Source of the DNA: Diphasiastrum complanatum
Lineage: Eukaryota; Streptophyta; Lycopodiopsida; Lycopodiales; Lycopodiaceae
Assembly: GCA_029204225.1 (NCBI GenBank)
Contig: CM055104.1
Coordinates: 40,825,929 to 40,889,928, forward strand
Reading direction: 5' to 3'
DNA length: 64,000 bases
A program made the position numbers and the translations under genes. Of this stretch, positions 23,398-34,599 are shown one piece after another (the stretch's first letter is position 1; each line of letters begins with the position of its first letter). Under the pieces are notes generated by a model that saw nothing but the letters and a program-made list of their open reading frames with translations, made no database searches and was not told where the DNA came from.

Positions 23398-24350
23398 TGA
23401 TGGGTCAAGGGAGATAGGAAGAACGAGAACGGAGAAGAGAGCAAGAATATTGCAGAACAGCTCTCATGTTCTAATCGGTTGCTAGGTGCAAATATAGTCT
23501 AATAGACAGCTTATGCTGAAGATAATCATAGCTTCATGCATTCTGATTTTCCAACATGATCTTAAAAATTAATTCATACTCTAAAACCAAGAGTACAGTC
23601 CACCGAAGAGATTAGAGATGGTTTGTGTGTGGTACTACTGAAATCAGAATCAATGTGAAGTGTAGTTCTGAAATAAATGGACGAGCAGTATGATATCGCG
23701 AGTTCCTCAGGCGTCAAAGATAGCCATCATCTGATAAAAAACTGAGGAGTTGTAGACGTCCGTGTTCTGATCAGAGTGAGTATACAAGCGCGATCAAATA
23801 TCAATGAAAGTGCATTCAATCACAACATGCATTCATCTACGTTGTACATAGATAAAAATGTGCTGCTGTTATATTACACTGAAGCACAATACAAATAGTA
23901 ATTACAACCAAAATTGACGACATAATTGGGAGGCTCAAATAATGCGTCTCATGGACGGAGCAACCAACAATCTGTACTTGGATGATCTATTTATAGATTT
24001 CATTCGTGTATTAATTACAATAAATGATTGTCACCTAATTAGGTGAGCTGTTGTACTTGGAAGTATATGGCTTCTGTGACAACTATACATAGTGTATACT
24101 GTCAACCCATAAGGAATGTTGACGTGGACGAGGGCGTTGCAAATTCTCTCACTTCGCTTTATAAGGGAAGCGACTTTCTCTCACTTCGCAAATTTGGAAA
24201 GTGGTTGGGAACATTCCTCGTTCAAAGTAGATGACCTTTGACATTTTTCTCTCTCTTCGAGATTTTGAGAAAAAGACGAAGGTGCCCTTAAAAAGGTGAA
24301 GGTGCCCTTAAAAAGATGAAGGTGCCTTTAAAAAGACGAAGGTGTCTTTA
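23398..24350 (-). repeat. putative 5' LTR of the minus-strand copia (right end uncertain)
   Basis: It starts TGATGGGTC on the plus strand immediately outside the primer-binding site. The stretch has no coding sequence and ends in or beyond a short tandem repeat. I could not find its partner LTR, so the length is an estimate. Confidence 0.45.
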
Positions 24351-24352
24351 AA
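24274..24352. repeat. short tandem repeat of about 19 bp, four units
   Basis: Four imperfect copies of GAYGAAGGTGCCCTTAAAAA. The same core words (GAAGGTGCCTTAAAA) reappear in the 38881-39175 minisatellite, which also lies in the 5' LTR region of a minus-strand copia. That suggests related LTR families. Confidence 0.75.
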
Positions 24353-25172
24353 ACAATTTAACATGAAAATAGATGACCTTCGGGAATTTTCTCTCTCTTT
24401 GTGAACTTTTCGCGAACAAAGTCGAAGGTGTTAAAAAATATTTGAACTTTTGAACTGTCTCAAAACTGTCGTGAACATTTCACAAAAAAATCGAGGGTGT
24501 TAAAAAATAGTTGAACTTTTGGACTGTCATGAAGCTGTCTCGAACATAGTTCATTCTGCAGACTGTCTTGAAAGTAATGTATTTCTGCAGACTTGTTCTA
24601 AATGCAAGTTTGCGGAAGCCCTTGAAGATGGCCAAGTCTTCAATGACTTCAAGAAATTAAACTTAACATCTGAACTTTGAAATTATGACATGATTGGTTA
24701 CCCTTTGCTGGAGATCAGCCAGAAGCCCATTGTAGACGTTCTTCAAATAAATTGGCTATCTAAGTTTGTGATTCCAAGGAGACAACTGTGGGCTTAATTT
24801 TCAATACGGAGAAGGGGGATCTAGGGGTAGAATGAGAAGAGGAGGGGGGCTGCAGCTGTCTAGCAGAGGGAGAAGGGCCTGTCCAGCGGGGAGAGGGACC
24901 TGTCCAGTAGGGGGAGGGGCTTGTTGCGCATCGGCAGGAGAAGGAGGAGAAGGGGCGGAGGAGTAAGGGCTCGCCCTTGTCTTCCTTGCCATGGAGGAGG
25001 AAGGGGGGGGTGGGGGAAAGGAGGGCGGAACACCTACATATGGGGGAAGGCGGAACAATAGGAGAGCGGAAAAGTAGCAGCGATGGAGAAAGGCTTAGGG
25101 TGCCATAATAGCGATGGAGGAGGGCGCCATGGAGATAGATGGTGGACAGGTAGCAATGAGGGACATGCAACA
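24353..25172. other. gene-free stretch with a purine-rich low-complexity block
   Basis: The block 24820-25080 is G- and A-rich (GGGAGAGGGACCTGTCCAGT words repeated near 24884-24910). Minus-strand open frames over it give Pro/Ser-rich translations with no recognisable domain, so I do not call a gene. The last five bases (25168-25172, CAACA) are the left target-site copy of the adjoining LTR element. Confidence 0.5.
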
Positions 25173-26004
25173 CGTGGAAAAGGTACAAAAAGGACCAAGA
25201 GTGGATCCTAATATGATCCTCAAGAGGGATTGGTTGTCAGATTACTTGATCTATCAATCTCTTTGAGATTAAGATCAATCTAGATCAATTCTAGACACAA
25301 AATCCTAACAAGAACAATCATTAATTGAAGGTAGGTGTACTTTATGGTTTCACACGTGTGAAACACTGTCTGAGTACAGACTCTAACCTAAAAATCAAGT
25401 ACACATTGATAGAACCTCAAAACAATCAAAACAAATGTAGACAAATGGAGAGAATCACTCAAAATTGCTTCCAAAACCAAGATTCGTGTCTCACATTGAT
25501 TATGGCCAAATGTGGCTCTATATATACAATAATTGAGAGCTCGTGGTACTGATCATCCCTCTGATCCCACATGTGTGAAGGTGCTTTGTCATATGATGAT
25601 TCATCATGCAAAACTGACACTTGGACAAAACCTTCTATTTTGAGCACTTTTGGTCCATTTTCCTTCTATATGGAGATCTACTTGGAAATCTTCTAGAAGT
25701 CAAAATCCGCCTACTTCAGATTATTCCACACATGTGACCTGTCCTCTACACATGTGATATGACACCTAACCAAAGGATGTGGTTCATGCAATCAATAGAT
25801 TGATGCCATGTGTCATATGTCTAGAAAACTAGTTTTTGGCCTTTTTAGCCACTAGAACTTGAAAAAATTCATATGTACAACCTATATGATTATGGTACAT
25901 GGCAAGTACATTATTTTCACACGTGGAAACAGGCTCCACACATGTGTGTTTATCTATATACAAGATTTTTGGCCTTTACCAAGCTTATTTTTGCATTTTT
26001 CACA
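25173..26004 (-). repeat. left LTR (3' LTR) of the LARD-like element
   Basis: Runs from CGTGGAAAA (first base changed from T) to TTTTTCACA, and pairs with 28417-29248. It contains at least six CACRTG-centred palindromes, including TTTCACACGTGTGAAA at 25348, and a TATATATA box near 25518 that could serve transcription on the minus strand. Confidence 0.92.
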
Positions 26005-26013
26005 CTCCTCCTC
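26005..26013 (-). other. polypurine tract of the LARD-like element
   Basis: GAGGAGGAG on the minus strand directly abuts the 3' LTR, as required for plus-strand priming. Confidence 0.8.
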
Positions 26014-28403
26014 AAAAATCTAGCTTGATGGAAAACATGATGATCTTGAACTTGACTCCATGGGCTGAATTGGTCTTTGCTGGTTCAAAAGGTGTGAAGA
26101 TCAGCCAATGAGCTTGATTTTGATCTGAAATAAGCATATCCATGATAGTGCTTCTTTGATGTTGACATCTTTGATGAACTTGAGAGCTTTGCACCATTCT
26201 AGCACCTCCAAAATTGTTTCCTTCCAATTTTCATGTAGATGCATGACCTTGAGGCTTGCTCCTTCACAATAAAATAAAGATTTCTTCTTGATTTATTAGG
26301 ATCACAAAGGTCTAGCATGATGTTACCACGATCTAGAGAATTAGACTCATCCAAATTGGCAAGACTAGGCATGCTATGATAACAAAGTGTTTGCATCATA
26401 TCTTCATGCTTGTTTACCATGCTAATCTCAGATCCAATGAGGCTAAATACTTCATTATGGAGATAAGTGTCTTTAGAAGATGATTTACTTACTCTCATAA
26501 AGAGTTTACAATTTGCCTCAACACAAATTTTCAAACTATGAGTGAACAAATCACTTTAGCTCTTACATGACTTAAGAGCATACATTTGATGAAATAACCA
26601 TTTGCTTTCTAATTGATTTAAAATCAATTTCAACCTTTTAAGGACATCATCTATGTTCTCAAGAGAGACTTCATACTCAACTAGTATGGCTTTACTCCAA
26701 TTTGGAGATGCAATGATCTCACTAAAGCAAATTGATTTATCAAATGACATAAGAGAAGTAAGTATGAGATGTATACCACATGAGATATGCTCCTCTTTCC
26801 CTTGAAATGTGAGCCACATGGAATCAACCATATTTCTTGAGTTTCTTTTTGGAATCACAACTTGAGAAGATCTCTCCTCCTCAATCCTTGGCACACTTGA
26901 ACTTTGAGATGATTCTTTAAGATCCTCTTCATGGTGCTCCTTCTTGATGGAAATCTGAGACCTTTATGTCTCATAATGATCACAACAACTATGATCATAC
27001 AATATGCACTTCCTATGATGACCAAAATCACTTATGCTAGAAACATAAGTCCAAAAATCACCACAACTTGGCATGATTTTTCTAATATTGAAATCAAAAG
27101 GCATTTCCATCTCAATAAGGCTAACTACTTTCTTATGGATATAAGTGTCCACTTTGGATGCTTCACTTATTCTCATAAGAAGTTTACAACTTGCCTTTAA
27201 GATTGAAATCTTACAATTTCATCTTTATGAATGAACACAACATTTATGATCTTATTGAAACCAAAAGATCCTACATTATGAAGATATTTCCATTTCCTTG
27301 ACTTCATAACTAATGTAAGCCTACAAGGAAAACATATTTTGCTATCTTTTAAGGCATCACACTCAACTAGTATTGCCTTAATCCACCTTTGAGATACAAA
27401 AATCTCTTCAAAGCAAAATGGTTCTTCATAAGTTGACATGAGAGCATAAATCAAACTATTTTCATTTTGTGATTGCTCCTTATTCTTGATTGATTTCTCT
27501 TGGATAATAACAATAAGTTTGAACTTGTCCAAAGTTCCAAGCAAAATACTTTCCAAGGACATAAAATAAATCCAAGCTACTTTCATGAAAGTGACATCTA
27601 TCTTTGCATCTTGAACCAAACAATGCACTTCCAAATGAAAAATTTCAAAAGATTTGACATTCTACACATTTGCCATAGACACCTTAATGACTCTTTTCAA
27701 ACCTCACAATTACTCAAAAAAATTGAGTAGGATTGGACAATGTGACTTGGATCTCAATCTCTTTTCTAGAACTCTCAATTAAAGCCAATCTATATCAAAT
27801 TCTACAAAAGATTTGCATAGATGCTCTATATGCACTAGAAACTCTCAAAGGCTTCACTTGGAGGACAGATCCAAGGATGTTTTCTAGAAAATTGATGCTT
27901 CTAAACTTGACCCTATCACTCTTGAACAAATCTAGAGTGATGGTACAATGGATTTCAACCTCTCACCTTGCATATCACTCCTTAATCTATGATTTTTTGC
28001 AATTTCTCTCTTCAACCTCAACATACACTCAAAAAATCAGAGAAGATCAATTAGTGCACCTAATTCAAGCTTCAACTTTGAATTTTTGTCTGATCTAATC
28101 CATGAACTAATCAAGGGATTAGATTCACTATAGAAAATGCTTGATTTTGCACGAAAAATCACTCAAATTGGGTATGAGTCAAATTCTACAAATTTTTGAA
28201 ATTTCCAAGTCAAAACCATAGCTGTACGGCCTCACACGTGTGAAAAGGATTCCTACAGCCCACAACAAGATTTGGACCCAAAATTTTGAGGATAGCTATT
28301 AAATCCAACTCGCTACACAAAATTTGACTAGTTTCCAAAAAACTGCTAATTTTGGCTTTGATTTGGATTAACCCTATCAATTTCAACAAAACCTCTTGTA
28401 CTA
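26014..28403 (-). other. interior of the LARD-like element: diverged internal duplication with degraded copia RT words
   Basis: Minus-strand frames at 26199-26549, 26556-26894, 26964-27176 and 27197-27634 form a repeated pattern. MRVSKSSSKDTYLHNEVFSL resembles MRISEASKVDTYIHKKVVSL, and SICFSEIIASPNWSKAILVE resembles PFCFEEIFVSQRWIKAILVE. The second motif looks like the start of a copia RT domain (F-E-A, W-x-x-A-M-x-E-E). The interior therefore seems to be a rearranged, internally duplicated copia fragment without catalytic residues. I see no coding potential. Confidence 0.6.
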
Positions 28404-28416
28404 GGCTCTGATACCA
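28404..28416 (-). other. primer-binding site of the LARD-like element
   Basis: The minus strand reads TGGTATCAGAGCC, a perfect match to the plant initiator tRNA-Met primer site, directly beside the 5' LTR. Confidence 0.9.
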
Positions 28417-29248
28417 TGTGGAAAAAGTACAAAAAGGACCAAGAGTGGATCCTAATCTGATCCTCAAGAGGGATTGGTTGTCAAATTACTTGATCTATCA
28501 ATCTACTTGAGATTAAGATCAATCTAGATCAATTCTAGACACAAAATCCTAACAAGAACAATCATTAATTGAAGGTAGGTGTACTTTATGGTTTCACACG
28601 TGTGAAAAACTGTCTGAGTACGGACTCCAACCTGAAAATCAAGTACACATTGATAGAACCTCAAAATAATCAAAACAAATGTAGACAAATGGAGAGAATC
28701 ACTCAAAATTGCTTCCAAAACCAAGTTTCGTTTCTCACATTGATTATGGCCAAATGTGGCTCTATATATAGAATAATCGGGAGCTCGTGGTACTGATCAT
28801 CCCTCTGATCCCACATGTGTGAAGGTGCTTTGTCATATGATGATTCATCATGCAAAACTGACACTTGGACAAAACCTTCTATTTTGAGTACTTTTGGTCC
28901 ATTTTCCTTCTATATGGAGATCTACTTGGAAATCATCTAGAAGTCAAAATTCGCCTACTTCAGCTTATTCCACACATGTGACCTATCCTCTACACATGTG
29001 ATATGACACCTAACCAAAGGATGTGGTTCATGCAATCAATAGATTGATGCCATGTGCCATATGTCTAGAAAACTAGTTTTTGGCCTTTTTAGCCACTAGA
29101 ACTTGAATTAAATCATATGTACAACCTATATGATTATGGTACATAACAAGTACATTATTTTCACACGTGAGAGCAGGCTCCACACATGTGTGTTTATCTA
29201 TACACAAGATTTTTGGCCTCTACCAAGCTTATTTTTGCATTTTTCACA
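28417..29248 (-). repeat. right LTR (5' LTR) of the LARD-like element
   Basis: Begins TGTGGAAAA and ends TTTTTCACA, exactly as long as the left copy (832 bp). It carries the same series of CACRTG palindromes. Confidence 0.92.
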
Positions 29249-31280
29249 CAACGATCACGTAGAGGCAGCCATCGCGAGGGAGAGAGATACAAAATTTCAC
29301 CTAGAGAGAAGAAGAAGACAACAACAACAAAGATTCAAGGTGTCACCAATGAGTGACAAAGCTCTCCACTTAGTCGATGATATATGAATTCATCACACCT
29401 CTCTTTGTAGTGAATAGATCTTGTCCTATGCACTTTGGTCCTAATGCATCTTTGCCACACATTCATATATGCAAATCAATAATCTCCCTTAATTATGATC
29501 AATGGTATTAAGGTGATCTTGGCTAGTTACAAGGATTTTTCCAACACATTAACCAATAGGAAAGAAGTTCTTGTACCTCCCTTGACATTTAAACATGATC
29601 TAAATGGTGAAAAATATAACAATGAGCAACTAGAACTCGGCCTACAACAATAGGCCTCAAATAGTCAACTTGGTGCTACTCTATTTTTCACAATTTGTTT
29701 TCAATGTGAGTTGCTATTTGAACAATATGACTTTGTTATATCTTAAGAATCAGGGTCTTCTGAAGAACATCTCTTTTACTTTTTATCCTCTACAAGCCAA
29801 AAGGAGAGACTCCATCATTGATATAGAGAATAGTGTCCAAAATGGATGTTTCACTATCAGTTATATCAATTATACACAATGAGATGAAGAAAAGAGAATC
29901 CTAATGAATAAGTTCATTGATACTTATGTATTTGATATCTCTATAAAATAGCAATGCACATGTGTGAAATCAGTCATATGATGAGTTCTTGCTTGGTTGT
30001 TTCATATTGCATCTCACTTGAGGTGCATGCAACATGAAACACTACGTATGATCATGCCTTCATTGCCATCTTGCCATTGAAGATCTTAAAACTCTAGAAA
30101 CCTATGGGTGAATGAGTGCAAAGATGAAATTTCTTCATCTGCCTTACCATGATCAAAATTTCAAAATTTTCAATTTGATTTTCTTGAAGATCCTCCTTGA
30201 ACTTTGTAGTAGAACCTTGATCCTACAATGTCAACAAATTGCCAATTTGCGAATAATGGAATCCTAGATCTTAAACTTTGCATCACGATAAATATATTGA
30301 GCATTTAAATACTTTTCAATATCATTTTGAGAGCCTTTAATTGATCATAAAAAAACAACAATAAATAGTATTCCATCTTCAAGATCCAAAGGATGTAGAA
30401 CAATTAAACTAGTCTTATCAAAACTTGGCAGTTTTTTCACACATTGACATGACATAAATGAGATAAGGTAAGATAGAAATGCACTTAATTTCTATTGCTT
30501 TGCCCTTAATTAGGTCTTCAAGAACTTGCAAAAACATATCCAATTTTCTCTAAACTTCGGATTCTATCTTGATGCCTCCTCGCTCCAAATTGCCAATTTC
30601 CACTTGGTGTTGATGGAGGACTTTAAGGTCGACCTCGTGATTGTTCATAAGGACATTGTAACCTTTAGTCATAATAATATTTTTTGATCTAAAAGTCTAA
30701 AAATACTCTCCCCCCAACATTTTATTAAGTTCTAACAAGATCACATCAAATCTCATTCACTAGCCATAGTGAAAGCAATGCCACCATCATAAAGCAGATT
30801 TTATTTTCTATGATTTCCATAAAAATGAAATAGAATAGGTGAAGATGAGCATCAAACTTCATCCTTGCTTCCCTTTTGAGTCCATAAAAATCCTCAATAT
30901 GCTCACCATTGAGATCTCCCTTGCAAAACTCTCTCTTAATGATTGCATCATAAAAGGAGTAAAAACCTCTTCTTGATCGTTATAACTATCTCCATCACCA
31001 AGTCTCTCTATCCAGCATATAATTATTTGATCTACTTTATTTTTTAAAACATGTGGCATCCCTTGCTACAAAAATACTTTTTTGGAATCATCACAAGAAT
31101 CACATTCTTCAAGCCTAGTAGCCTCACAACTAGCAAAGGGCATGCACTAGAGAAATAAGAAAGTCTATGAGACTTTACATCATATGCCATCAATGAGATT
31201 TCCTCCTTTCTCATCAAACTTCTTTCGTTAGACAACACACACAAACATCAAGCTTATAAAGTCTACCTTGTCGAATGTCT
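29249..31280. other. gene-free, AT-rich stretch; possible decayed copia sequence
   Basis: Starts with the right target-site copy CAACG. Minus-strand frames 30859-31244 are short and weak. I recognise no domain, RNA gene or clear repeat here. Neighbouring sequence to the right is decayed copia, so older retroelement DNA is likely. Confidence 0.4.
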
Positions 31281-32150
31281 CTAGCAATCAAGGTATTTCC
31301 TTCTTTATGAAACAACAATCTCCATTAAATCCTACTTGATGTTCATTGTCAATCACTTTTCCAATACTAAAAGGATTCTTTGAAAGTAAAGGAATGAGAG
31401 TTATTATTACTATTATTATTACGTCTTGATTCCCTCTTATATGAGAGAGCAAGAGGAATAGAACCAATGCCTTCAATGACACACATACCGTCATTGGCCT
31501 TCATACATCACTTTCTTAGCTCCATCATAAGTGATCAAGGAAGAGAAATATTCCTTATGACTAGTCCTATGTGAAATAGCTCCACTATCTATCCACCATG
31601 GCCCTTTGTCACCTCACTTCAGATGAGACTTGAAGACATTTGTTGACAGTATAGGTACATATGAAACATTTGATAGTAACTTGAATTGATCATGCTGGAA
31701 CTTCAATCTTATAATACCTTCACGTTCAATAATGTGTATACTATTATCACCAAGAGGAATGAATTTATTTGTATTGTAAGGCATATAGGAATAGATAGTT
31801 CGCAATGATTGGTCATATGTTGAGTGGCTCTAGAATCCATAAACCAAGCATTATCGACTTGTGCTTTCTGATCTATGATCATAAATATTCCTTCATCTAT
31901 GTATTGTACTGGGGATTGAGATGTAACTGCAACTGCATTTGCCTATGAATCTAACTGCTTGTTGTTGGCGTTCTTCACTTTCAATATCCTACAATCCAGA
32001 ATTTCATGATTATTGTGTTTTCAATACTTATAGAACATCTTCTTCTTTGACTATGGATTCGATACTTGCTCTTGATTCTGTGTCAGCTTCTAATTCAATA
32101 CAAATTGTTTCGACCATTTCTTCTTCTAACGCTTAGCGCCTTTGTTTATT
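31281..32150 (-). mobile_element. Ty1/copia gag-protease fragments, minus strand
   Basis: Two protease regions lie back to back. Near 31560-31610 the minus strand reads WWIDSGAISHRTSHKEYF, and at 31300-31390 it reads NEHQVGFNGDCCFIK. Further right, near 31800-31860, comes AWFMDSRATQHMTNH, a DSGAT(Q/S)HMT active site with the glycine replaced by arginine, followed downstream on the same strand by the frame 31614-31805. A degraded zinc knuckle (NHEILDC) lies near 32000. Two copies of the same region imply two overlapping old insertions or a duplication. Confidence 0.75.
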
Positions 32151-32284
32151 TATAGAGCATATGATACTGAATTCGAAGAGCTGTCTAAGCTTCTTTGATT
32201 GTCTTCCTACATCAACATAGCGATTGCTCTTGAGAGATAGACTGACTTATTGTTATTATAACACAAGGCCTTGAATACTTCTGT

Positions 32285-32450
32285 TCTAGTCAATAAAGCA
32301 TTACCTTGGTACTATAGGTTAGGTCAGTTGAATCATATATTTTTATTGAACATGTTTAGACAGTCCTTAATACTTGATCTTGATTATCTAGACAAGAACA
32401 CCAACCTCCCTGTCTGTTATAGCTGCATTGCTGAAAATCAAATCTAAGAA
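32285..32450 (+). mobile_element. Ty1/copia pre-integrase fragment, plus strand
   Basis: The translation contains YYRLGQLNHIFLLNMFRQS, then LDLDYLDKNTNLPVCYSC, closely parallel to the 19453-19560 copia (YRLGHLNHAAVQQMS, LDLDYPSNKVELPVCQDC). It stops short of the integrase core, so only a small piece survives. Confidence 0.75.
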
Positions 32451-32465
32451 AGTTTTAGCTTTTGG

Positions 32466-32815
32466 TAGCTATTAGAGAGTGAAAGAGAGCTCATTTGCAC
32501 CAAGTTTTTTGAAAAGATTGAGAGCTTCTACAACTAGTTTTGTCTTTATCTTCTCTCTCTACTTGAGTGCCTCATGTACATTCTCTCTCTACCAAAGAGC
32601 AATCTAATTACATACTTAGTTTTTTCTTCAAAGTGGTCTCTCATAGTGAATGATACATGATGTTGAATGATTGATGCATGTTTTGTGTGCTCTTGCCTTA
32701 GAATTTCCAATCTAGATTGTGTGAATCAATCTTGTGTAGATCTATGTGCAATCACACCCACCTTAGAAGATCAACCACATTGAATTGAGAGTCCTCACAC
32801 GTGAAAAAGTACACA
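32466..32815 (+). repeat. left arm of an inverted LTR-like pair
   Basis: This stretch matches the reverse complement of about 33655-34020. Shared words include TCTCTCTCTAC, GTGCTCTTGCCTT, CTATGTGCAATCACAC and CCTCACACGTG. The level looks like 75-80% by eye. Confidence 0.75.
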
Positions 32816-33654
32816 AAAATCGACTCCATCCTTACCTCCCAAATATAATAGTTGGAGGTGTTCAATCTCTCTCCTTGCTCCAAGAGAAAAGACCATGGAA
32901 GCCATAATCACTTTAGAAATTGACTTGTTTATGGATCCAAAAACAAGTAAAAATGTTGCTTCTTTCTCAAAAAAGGATTTGATAATGTTATCCAACCAAA
33001 ACCAAAGTGAGATCTTATAACAAATATGTGAGATCTGACAATCTCTCTCAATCTAGATCTAGCTTCTTTCCAATGATGAAGCAAAATAAAAGTTTGAGAC
33101 AACTTCTTTCAAGTAGATATAAGGAGCTCGAAGACACCACAATAGACTCAAATATACTTGATTTGCATAAAACTATGTGGTTATGGCTTCAAAATCACAC
33201 CTAGACAAGATTGGCAAGCAAAAACATTAGTTTTTTTTTATCAAACAAGCTAGATATAAGTCAAACTTGATGTGTACAACCAGGTTGGGTGCCCTACCCA
33301 CCTCACTTCAAATGGATATAACTTCCACAAGACACATCCAATTGAGTTGAAACAAAATGCAACACAAATTAGACTTCACTATATTTCTACCAAACTATCC
33401 CACTCTAGATTTGGATCTGCCTTGGAGATACATCAACCAAACAAAGTTTGATGATCCCACACATTTTTTGAGTAGTTCAGTCCATACAATACCCAACACG
33501 GATCTAATCGATGTGTTTTAGATCCATTTAGATCCAAAAAGCCCTTTGATAGCTATTGAGATTCAACTAGACTCTTCAAAACTAGATTTCAAGCCAAAAA
33601 TCTCATCACACTTGATAGATACAATCCAATATTAGGCTAGATCCGATACCATAT
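32816..33654 (-). mobile_element. retroelement interior between the inverted arms
   Basis: A minus-strand primer site (GGTATCGGATC near 33643-33653, a degraded TGGTATCAGAGC) lies beside the right arm, so this is interior sequence of an element oriented on the minus strand. The minus frame 32795-32995 has no recognised domain. No gag or pol motif is visible. Confidence 0.45.
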
Positions 33655-34260
33655 GTACTTTTCACACGTGTGAGGACATCTCAAACAATGTGAATGATCT
33701 CCTAAGATGTGTGTGATTGCACATAGGTCTACCTTTCACAAGCTACAAGCATTATAGCTCCAAAAATCCAAGGCAAGAGCACTCACAACACATGCATCTA
33801 TCACTTACCATTCATCACACATACTAAGAGGCAAATTTGGATGAAAAAAACTATGTATAAAATTGGCTTGCGCTCGGGTAGAGAGAGAATGCTACATCAA
33901 GCTCTTGAGTAGAGAGAGAATCTAGAAAATAAACTAAGTGTTGGAGCTTGCAAACTTCAAATTTCTCATCAAAAAACTAAGTGTGGACTCTATCTCACTC
34001 TCACTCATAGTAGCTCAAGATCCATGAAGAGTGACAATGAAGCTCAATGATTGGACCTCTCTAAAATCACCTCTTACTATGATTGGACCACTTACATGCC
34101 ACCTCTTACATTGATTGGACCATTTTGGTGCATCTTACAATACGACTGGTCCAAATTGACAAATGAAATCAAGAGGCGCTATGTCGCTAGACCACTACCA
34201 TCAAGCCAAGTGTAAGTAGCTACACTATCACGAGCTAATCCCCTTTTAAATTTGGCCTAA
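33655..34260 (-). repeat. right arm of the inverted pair: probable 5' LTR of a minus-strand element
   Basis: It starts just outside the degraded primer site with TATGTACTTTTCACACGTG, similar to the termini of the LARD LTRs (GTGGAAAA...CACACGTG). Homology with the left arm covers about 33655-34020; the outer end is estimated. Confidence 0.5.
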
Positions 34261-34599
34261 TCACTTATTTACAAATGTACAATGAATGGTTTTGATAGAG
34301 GACCCCCAAGCCTCAAGATAGATGACTTTTACAATTTTCACAAGAACATGGATATTAACTAATAATGTTGAACAATTTGTAATTAAAATGTAATTGTTTT
34401 GTTGCAAAACAATATTTTTCATGCTTTAGGTAGAAGATCATAATGCATAAAATATTCTGTAGATTTAATTGTAAAAATGCACTAACTTTATGTAGTATGA
34501 TTTTAACCTTGGAATTAATATTTAAAAACATTCGACAATTTAAACAAAATGAAATCTCAAGGGAAAAAGTCCTAATTGAGGAAACAAAGCACTAATTAT

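Larger units (their letters stand above)
25173..29248 (-). mobile_element. complete non-autonomous LTR retrotransposon (LARD-like), 4076 bp
   Basis: Two direct repeats of 832 bp flank a 2.4-kb interior. The primer-binding site and polypurine tract are both on the minus strand, fixing the orientation. The target-site copies are CAACA (25168-25172) and CAACG (29249-29253), one base apart. By eye the LTRs differ at about 30 positions (about 96% identity), so the insertion is not recent. The interior has no usable gag or pol, only weakly copia-like frames. It must have moved using enzymes from another element. Confidence 0.9.

Noticed and set aside
24760-25188. Proline-rich minus-strand frames
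   Set aside because: They lie on a purine-rich low-complexity block, two frames overlap, and no domain or homologous word was seen.
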